NCBI RefSeq assembly: GCF_035582795.1
Contig: NC_134366.1
Span: 138,532,756 to 138,596,755, forward strand
DNA: 64,000 nucleotides
Reading direction: 5' to 3'
Source of the DNA: Mycteria americana
Taxonomy: Eukaryota > Chordata > Aves > Ciconiiformes > Ciconiidae
Part shown: positions 60,901 to 64,000 of the stretch, piece after piece
Layout of the letters: each line of letters starts with the position of its first letter
How positions within the stretch are numbered: the stretch's first letter is position 1
Notes under the pieces: model-generated
The model's database searches: none
What the model saw: only the letters and a program-made list of their open reading frames with translations
Told to the model about the DNA's origin: nothing
Translations under genes and position numbers: made by a program

Positions 60901-62221
60901 TTTCGATGAGATGAAAACCATTCCTACTTGCACAGGATAAGTGCAGATAAACCTTTGCATTTTGCTAAAGCATAAGAAGTGAAAGAACTGAAGCACACAG
61001 AATAGTGAAGCTTGTTACTCTGTATTTGTTACCTAGGTATAAAGGCAAAGGTGAATGACATTAACTATAAAAAGAGAGGTGGATTTTTAAAACCTTATTA
61101 CACATACAATAGTACCAGTGTTCTGCTAAAAAAAAGCAAGAATATTTGCAAGTACCATTTTTAACTTAACAGTGCTTTTGTAGATTTAAAATTTAGCACT
61201 TCATGAAATACCAAGTATATTCAGCAATCCAAAGAAAATAAATTTCAGACAGCTTTTGGTCAGGTCAGTTTCCAAATCTACAATCTCTGTAAAACAGTTT
61301 CAGTTTTAATTATGTTTAGAGCTGTTTTCTTCCTCTCAAAAAAGTGATACTGTGGACACAGGGAAACAGCATTGTAATTATAATCAGCAAATAAAACCTG
61401 AAACAAAACCTGACAGAAGTATACCAGGACATGCAATGACTTAATTCAAATTTTACATTGAAGTTCTGAGGTCAGTGATTACTTATCCTTGACTTTAACA
61501 TATTATCGCCTGTGCCTTTTTTCTTAAAAACTAATAGTGGTGGCATTTCTCAGGACTGGACATATGAAAGCCACTACTCCAACCACCAGAAAAGACACAG
61601 CTTGAAGAGAGACAAGGAGTTAAAATATGCAGTTTGTCTACAATGCAGTTCTAATAATCATAACCTATTCTTTAAAGAAGACCGAGGCCCAACATATGAC
61701 TGACTGTGAACTACAGGAATTTAATCCTTCAAAGTTTTCTAGATTTAATTGCATTTGGAAAGTTTTTTGTGTCTACTATGCAAAATACAGGAAATTAAAA
61801 TACTGAAATTAAGAACATGAGATTAAAGGAAATTTTGTATGTTTAATGGAAGATCTTGATGTGAAAATCCAGCATGCCATTTGTAAGTCCTGAAATAATC
61901 TTACAGTCTTTTCCTGCTGCAAGCATTGAATTCAAAAACTTATTTTGTTTTCATGCTATCAGTTTTAGGTCAAGTGAACGTCTATCAGCCTTAAACAACA
62001 TATTTGCTTTGGCAACTTCTTACTTTCCCTGTCTCTCTGCAGAGTGTGGATGTAATAAACTGGTGAGGATTACCTGTGAAGCATATGCAAGGAGATTACA
62101 AGCTGAGGTTCACTAGTTGTCTGAGAACGGATGAGCTTGCTCTTCGTTTGGGCAGAAACGATAGTGCCATCAGACAAGGAAAACCGATAAACAGGACTAA
62201 ACGCTAGTCCCTGCCTCAGCA
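20717..62221 (-). CDS. NCOA2: NCOA2 (TIF2/GRIP1/SRC-2), nuclear receptor coactivator, 3' 14 coding exons; 5' end outside window
   Basis: NCOA2 is a p160 coactivator that docks on ligand-bound nuclear receptors through LXXLL helices and recruits CBP/p300 and CARM1 (family knowledge). Fourteen exons join into 1,140 residues plus TGA, from the end of the PAS region to the C-terminus. They show very high identity to the mammalian protein and correspond to presumed human exons 10-23. Visible parts are the PAS-end exon, three NR boxes (LLQLL, LHRLL, LRYLL) in the 1,270-nt exon, the AD1/CBP-binding helices ([12 protein letters not shown]), a Gln-rich block and the conserved C-terminus ending KYC. 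The bHLH and most of the PAS exons would lie beyond 64,000. All introns are GT-AG and phases agree. Confidence 0.98.
23450..23600 (+). repeat. Pyrimidine-rich tract
   Basis: About 150 nt composed mostly of C and T with few purines on the plus strand (polypurine on the transcribed sense strand). The minus-strand NCOA2 transcript would carry a purine-rich stretch here. It is low-complexity rather than a defined tandem repeat. Confidence 0.7.
24170..24740. promoter_or_regulatory. Intragenic CpG-rich island in the last NCOA2 intron
   Basis: The core at about 24270-24540 is extremely rich in CG dinucleotides, with GGGGCGG-type GC boxes, within an otherwise AT-rich intron. No exon of NCOA2 is here. 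Open frames through it on both strands are by-products of composition. It could be an alternative or non-coding promoter, or an insulator. Confidence 0.7.
24361..24375 (+). promoter_or_regulatory. CTCF-like core motif in the intronic island
   Basis: CCGCTAGATGGCGCC fits the CTCF core consensus CCRSYAGRKGGCRSY at every position. The ATGGCGCC part also resembles a YY1 site. The assignment is by motif only. Confidence 0.55.
25315..25404 (-). CDS. NCOA2: NCOA2 exon E13 (presumed exon 22), 90-nt symmetric exon
   Basis: The exon lies between CCAATAG and ACACGG|GTGAGA. It encodes 30 residues, [25 protein letters not shown] and GDATR, matching human [15 protein letters not shown] and GMDMIKQEGDTTR. 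Phase is 0 on both sides, so it can be skipped without a frameshift. It had to be found by homology because it is very short. Confidence 0.97.
28835..29310 (+). mobile_element. Old CR1 LINE fragment (reverse transcriptase region)
   Basis: Degraded CR1 ORF2 sequence. It includes an EFADD motif (28842 on) typical of the reverse transcriptase, then GAGGATTTGGGGATCATCGT-like and CCTCAGCCTATTCAGCTTAC-like CR1 stretches. It contains many stops and frameshifts and is inactive. The assignment is from memory of CR1 consensus sequences. Confidence 0.6.
29578..30245 (+). mobile_element. CR1 LINE 3' portion, probably nested pieces of two ages
   Basis: The left part (29578-29830) resembles older CR1 ORF2. 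The right part (about 29950-30245) is the typical avian CR1 3' end, with TTCTTTACCGAAAGGGTTGT, CATCCCTGGAGGTATTTAAA and an end in AATGATTCTGTGATT. The open frame is disrupted. The two parts are separated by an A/C-rich stretch. Confidence 0.8.
31156..31354 (-). CDS. NCOA2: NCOA2 exon E12 (presumed exon 21)
   Basis: The exon lies between CTGTAG and GAGCAG|GTGAGA (199 nt). It encodes [20 protein letters not shown], the Met/Asn-rich [20 protein letters not shown] and [12 protein letters not shown]. It ends in phase 0. Confidence 0.97.
31355..33659 (-). other. NCOA2 intron E11-E12
   Basis: A 2.3-kb intron with canonical borders. I see unique sequence and no repeat or exon-like frame. Confidence 0.7.
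33660..33837 (-). CDS. NCOA2: NCOA2 exon E11 (presumed exon 20)
   Basis: The exon lies between TTCTTCAG and AACAG|GTAAAT (178 nt). It encodes [39 protein letters not shown] and [11 protein letters not shown], matching mammalian NCOA2. Confidence 0.97.
33838..35494 (-). other. NCOA2 intron E10-E11, with frame-extended segment and alternating purine-pyrimidine stretch
   Basis: A 1.66-kb intron. The part next to E10 (35340-35494) is GC-richer and keeps the E10 frame open (see findings). At about 35165-35250 there is a stretch of TG/CA and TA alternation that could adopt Z-DNA. The remainder is AT-rich and unremarkable. Confidence 0.7.
35495..35732 (-). CDS. NCOA2: NCOA2 exon E10 (presumed exon 19), Gln-rich block
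   Basis: The exon runs from TCCCTGCAG to TACG|GTACTG (238 nt). It encodes [20 protein letters not shown], a glutamine run ([19 protein letters not shown]) and [15 protein letters not shown]. The donor is inferred from continuity with GISQQPDP in the next exon. The frame itself stays open well beyond it (see findings). Confidence 0.95.
35733..36261 (-). other. NCOA2 intron E9-E10
   Basis: A short AT-rich intron of 529 nt. I see nothing else in it. Confidence 0.8.
36262..36339 (-). CDS. NCOA2: NCOA2 exon E9 (presumed exon 18), 78 nt
   Basis: The exon lies between TTCTTTAG and ACACAG|GTGAGA. It encodes [16 protein letters not shown], then [10 protein letters not shown], close to the mammalian sequence. 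It is symmetric in phase 0 and too short to stand out as an open frame. Confidence 0.95.
36340..37182 (-). other. NCOA2 intron E8-E9
   Basis: An 843-nt intron, GC-rich next to E8 and AT-rich elsewhere. No further features are seen. Confidence 0.8.
37183..37461 (-). CDS. NCOA2: NCOA2 exon E8 (presumed exon 17)
   Basis: The exon lies between TCTGCAG and CAG|GTACGT (279 nt, phase 0). It encodes [44 protein letters not shown]-type sequence ([10 protein letters not shown] is seen) and [13 protein letters not shown]. It is locally GC-rich on its 3' side. Confidence 0.96.
37462..39407 (-). other. NCOA2 intron E7-E8
   Basis: A 1.95-kb AT-rich intron with several T or A homopolymer runs (for example at 37685-37700 and 38828-38840). 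I see no exon or transposon. Confidence 0.75.
39408..39573 (-). CDS. NCOA2: NCOA2 exon E7 (presumed exon 16), AD1/CBP-binding helices
   Basis: The exon lies between TTCACAG and AGCCAG|GTATAC (166 nt). It encodes [31 protein letters not shown] and [14 protein letters not shown]. In human NCOA2 this segment forms the helices that fold with the NCBD of CBP/p300 (activation domain 1). All leucines of the helices are present. Confidence 0.97.
40830..40869 (+). repeat. Homopolymer A run, 40 nt
   Basis: Forty consecutive A residues on the plus strand, a T run on the NCOA2 sense strand. It may be a retroposon tail or a slippage-expanded run. The exact length could be an assembly artefact. Confidence 0.9.
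41886..41928. repeat. (AT)n microsatellite, about 21 units
   Basis: Perfect alternating AT for 43 bp inside an intron. Confidence 0.95.
42592..42721 (-). CDS. NCOA2: NCOA2 exon E6 (presumed exon 15)
   Basis: The exon lies between GATTAG and AACAG|GTGAGT (130 nt). It encodes [20 protein letters not shown], then [19 protein letters not shown]. Confidence 0.97.
42722..43366 (-). other. NCOA2 intron E5-E6
   Basis: A 645-nt AT-rich intron. Nothing further is seen. Confidence 0.8.
43367..43582 (-). CDS. NCOA2: NCOA2 exon E5 (presumed exon 14)
   Basis: The exon lies between TGTGCAG and ATGG|GTAAGT (216 nt, phase 1 on both sides). It encodes [34 protein letters not shown] and SQVMNMG. Confidence 0.97.
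43583..45607 (-). other. NCOA2 intron E4-E5
   Basis: A 2-kb intron with an A/C low-complexity stretch at about 44275-44325. Nothing else can be supported. Confidence 0.75.
45608..45817 (-). CDS. NCOA2: NCOA2 exon E4 (presumed exon 13)
   Basis: The exon lies between GTCTAG and ACAG|GTAAGA (210 nt, phase 1 on both sides). It encodes [36 protein letters not shown] and LGNSST, all conserved in mammalian NCOA2. Confidence 0.97.
45875..45902 (+). repeat. Homopolymer A run, 28 nt
   Basis: Twenty-eight A residues 58 nt past the E4 acceptor side on the intron. It reads as a T run on the transcript sense strand. Confidence 0.9.
48605..48945 (-). mobile_element. CR1 LINE 3' end, minus orientation
   Basis: The minus strand encodes the CR1 ORF2 C-terminus with few disruptions, including [40 protein letters not shown] and LRDMV. 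It is followed by the short CR1 3' tail toward 48605. It is 5'-truncated at about 48945 against GC-rich DNA. This is a relatively young, bird-type CR1 copy in the sense orientation of NCOA2. Confidence 0.9.
49077..49184. repeat. 27-bp minisatellite, about 4 copies
   Basis: Tandem 27-bp units of the form GCGACYGAGACRCAACC-SSCACGTAAG, the last diverging after the first two-thirds. Because 27 is a multiple of three, all frames repeat a 9-residue motif (plus strand TETQPPRKA; minus strand VSVALRGGC). Confidence 0.9.
49197..49211 (+). promoter_or_regulatory. CTCF- or YY1-like motif in the second intronic island
   Basis: ACCGCAGATGGCGCT has the AGATGGCGC core of a CTCF site, with two mismatches at weak positions of CCRSYAGRKGGCRSY. 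It also resembles YY1. Motif evidence only. Confidence 0.4.
49338..49548 (-). CDS. NCOA2: NCOA2 exon E3 (presumed exon 12)
   Basis: The exon lies between TTGCAG and GCA|GTGAGT (211 nt). It encodes [20 protein letters not shown], then the [14 protein letters not shown] helix and RISQS. The segment [14 protein letters not shown] is the most changed relative to mammals. The donor lies at the edge of a CpG-rich island. Confidence 0.96.
51125..52340 (-). mobile_element. Old CR1 LINE, long degraded copy, minus orientation
   Basis: It begins at the 3' end with AATCACAGAATCAGAGGACT. It continues through typical reversed CR1 stretches (CATCCAGTGACAGAAAATCC, CAGAACAGGACTTAAGACAA, CAGTTGTCCCCTC) and ends with the upstream portion CTTGACAAATCCCCCTGCTG. 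There are many stops and indels. It is clearly older than the copy at 48.6 kb. Confidence 0.75.
52711..52730. repeat. (TTG)n microsatellite
   Basis: About five TTG units followed by a T run. Confidence 0.85.
58235..58300 (+). repeat. Possible ancient interspersed repeat fragment
   Basis: The stretch GGACTAGGTCAAGAGCCCAT followed by CTAGCCCACAGCAG resembles a repeat common in sauropsid genomes (GGTCCATCTAGCCCAGTATC type). The match is short and from memory. Confidence 0.3.
58627..59896 (-). CDS. NCOA2: NCOA2 exon E2 (presumed exon 11), receptor interaction domain with three LXXLL boxes
   Basis: This 1,270-nt exon runs from CACATAG to GAACAG|GTAAGC. It completes an Arg codon and adds 423 residues starting [16 protein letters not shown] box 1 LLQLL is at 59086-59100, box 2 LHRLL at 58939-58953 and box 3 LRYLL at 58774-58788; these helices contact the coactivator groove of nuclear receptors. 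The Ser/Pro-rich stretch before them ([20 protein letters not shown]) is also conserved. The exon ends SFEPNEQ. Confidence 0.98.
59897..62073 (-). other. NCOA2 intron E1-E2
   Basis: A 2.2-kb AT-rich intron with canonical borders. I see no repeat or further exon. Confidence 0.75.
62074..62221 (-). CDS. NCOA2: NCOA2 exon E1 (presumed exon 10), end of the PAS region
   Basis: The exon lies between TTGCAG and CACAG|GTAATC (148 nt). It reads [18 protein letters not shown], then [19 protein letters not shown] and ISLHMLHR, matching human NCOA2 after the HHHEV segment. It is the most 5' exon recognisable in the window. Confidence 0.96.
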
Positions 62222-64000
62222 CTGCAAGCAAGCAAAATAACATAATTAAATTAATGAGAAACTATAGTACAGGTAGCTTAGTTGCTCAACATCTGATGTT
62301 CTAAATCCGTCAGCACTGATATCACAGACACTGCGTCAGTTTCTAAAAGAAAAAAAAACAACCCAAAAAACCAAAACAGAAGAAAAATTTTGAAAGTAAG
62401 AGATGGGATGCATATAAAAATATAGAATAAAGGATCCCACATACTGTAGGGTGATTAAAAGAAAACCTATAAGGAGCGACAGCAATAACAGGACAGATAC
62501 TATGAAATACAGAATATTTCAGGAGTGGACCAAGAAGTCCTCGATGTCCATTTCACTTTTCATCAAATATGTGTCCTTTTGTTCCTCATACATTTTTTCA
62601 TCTGTATCATCTACACCACGATGATTAATATAAATGCCTTTAGTTTCTAGATCATCTGCTTCCATGAGCCTGTATCTTTTCCTCCTTATCGCCTGCTTAA
62701 ATTATCTTGTAACAGTTACTACTTCTTTAATTTAAGTACATAAATCTCTTACATGGGAACAATTAGAAACAAGAAGAACTGGAACAATAAATTATTACTT
62801 TTTAAAGAACAAGTACTAAAATATACAGCTCAAACAAATTACAAATACAATTACCCAAACCAAAATTGGGCCTGTGCTATCCTTCCCCAGTGTTAAGATA
62901 TGACTGCATTTCAGGTTTGGGGTTTACTTCAATGCACATATTCTGCAGCCCTTAAGTTTTCACTGTAAATCTGAACTTCAACAAATTCAGTTCTCTAACT
63001 TCTGTAGAACCCTGTGACATTTCTTTAATTAAAAATGAAAATCATGTTACGGAAAAGCAAATCACCAAACATTTATTCTACTGTTCACTCTTTGCCATCA
63101 ATGAAACAAGTCTGATCATTTTCAATTCCTAGTCCAAAAGCTATTACATTAGGATTGCAGATATGGCAGGAGGGAAATTCTTAACTTCAGAATTTTAATA
63201 TAATTGTTCAGGGAAAAAAATAGGAGTGAAGCACTACAAATACTTTTAATTTCCTGTTTTTATACATACACATTTTCTGTGGTTCTGGTTCTTTTTCCTT
63301 TTTTTTTTTTTTTAATTAATAGTATCATCTGATCTTCATTTCATTGCTTGTCTTTAAATATTTCCTGTTGTAATGAAATGACATGGTTTTCCAAGTATGG
63401 CTTTGGTAAATAGTTTCCTCTGCAGAGCTACCAGATTTTCAGCCTTGCAGGACTGGTTATGATTGCTTTCTTTCCCTGTCCCCCGCACTGTTATATATTG
63501 TTCTGCAAGGTTTTAAAGTATTATTTAGGCAGTGAGAAAACAGGAAGCACAGTTTAAACAACCAGAAGGGTTTTTTCAGAGTAAAAATGTAAAGAAAAAC
63601 AAAAACCCTACAACTGTGAAACAATACAAAGCAAAATTTCACTGTTAGGTATGTCATTGTTTCAGTTTAACCTTTGGGCACCAGAAGGTCCAAAGCTCTT
63701 AACTTTAGCATATACCACATCAGGAAATTCCAGTACTCAATGCCAACAGGATACAAGTGAAATCTCTACTTAAATCATTTTCCAAACTAATTCTTTAAGC
63801 AAACAAGAATGTTTCCGTATTCCTCTTGAGGAAATGCTATTTTTCTGACTGTGGCCAATAAAAACTTACCATATATTTTATACTTTATACTGAGAGTTAA
63901 TTTGAAAGCTTTGCGTTTTTTATTGTTTATCAAGCTAATGCTGAATTTTTTTTCGCACTGTAACACTGAATTACATGTAGGAGACCGTTACTTTCTTTGT
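62222..64000 (-). other. NCOA2 intron upstream of E1 (continues beyond the window)
   Basis: AT-rich intronic sequence. The next upstream exon, expected to end in HHHEV-type sequence, is not present. An acidic open fragment at 62522-62703 is listed separately. Confidence 0.7.
62522..62703 (-). pseudogene. Acidic open reading fragment of unknown origin (possible exon or retrocopy fossil)
   Basis: On the minus strand about 60 codons are open between a TAA upstream and a TGA at 62519-62521. The translation includes RRKRYRLMEADDLETKGIY, HRGVDDTDEKMYEEQKDTYL and MDIEDFLVHS. About a quarter of its residues are Asp or Glu, unusual for AT-rich intron. Directly after the TGA the same frame reads a strongly hydrophobic stretch (ILYFIVSVLLLSLLIGFLLI). 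I do not recognise the family. It could be a decayed retrocopy, an alternative exon or chance. Confidence 0.3.

Noticed and set aside
62521-62703. The acidic frame as a missing NCOA2 PAS exon
   Set aside because: Its translation does not match any part of NCOA2, and no convincing splice donor follows it.

Overview
The window is vertebrate nuclear DNA, most likely from a bird. It carries two genes in conserved synteny, PRDM14 and NCOA2, both on the minus strand, in the order also found on human 8q13. The avian reading rests on compact introns, several CR1 LINE fragments with the bird-type 3' end, and a very GC-rich PRDM14 5' half. I cannot name the species. The CR1 subtype suggests a bird, but another sauropsid is not excluded.

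Layout from left to right. 1-676: PRDM14 3'UTR or flank. 677-8362: the complete PRDM14 coding region (7 coding exons, 520 codons), read right to left, with its 5' half and promoter inside a CpG island (about 6.2-8.9 kb). About 8.9-16.95 kb: intergenic DNA with a 19-bp minisatellite and two 136-bp direct repeats that look like the R-U5-primer-binding-site part of an endogenous retrovirus LTR. 16.95-20.72 kb: NCOA2 3'UTR. 20,717-62,221: 14 coding exons of NCOA2 (1,140 residues, from the end of the PAS region to the stop codon). 62,222-64,000: intron leading to the missing 5' exons. No tRNA, rRNA or CRISPR features were seen.

The two genes are functionally separate. PRDM14 is a PR/SET-domain zinc-finger repressor of pluripotent and primordial germ cells. 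NCOA2 (TIF2/GRIP1/SRC-2) is a broadly expressed p160 nuclear-receptor coactivator. All 7 PRDM14 exons and all 14 NCOA2 exons have GT/AG borders and continuous reading frames across every junction, so neither gene shows signs of being a pseudogene here.

The points most worth a second look are about NCOA2. (1) The last coding exon supplies only Lys-Tyr-Cys-stop, and skipping the preceding 90-nt symmetric exon would give an NCOA3-like tail. (2) The exon ending at 35,495 stays open past its donor into a P/S-rich segment that resembles the NCOA1 continuation. (3) Two intronic GC-rich islands (24.2-24.7 kb and 49.0-49.35 kb) each hold a CTCF-like core motif; the second sits beside a 27-bp in-frame minisatellite next to an exon donor. 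(4) An acidic 60-codon open fragment followed by a hydrophobic stretch lies at about 62.5-62.7 kb, of unknown origin.
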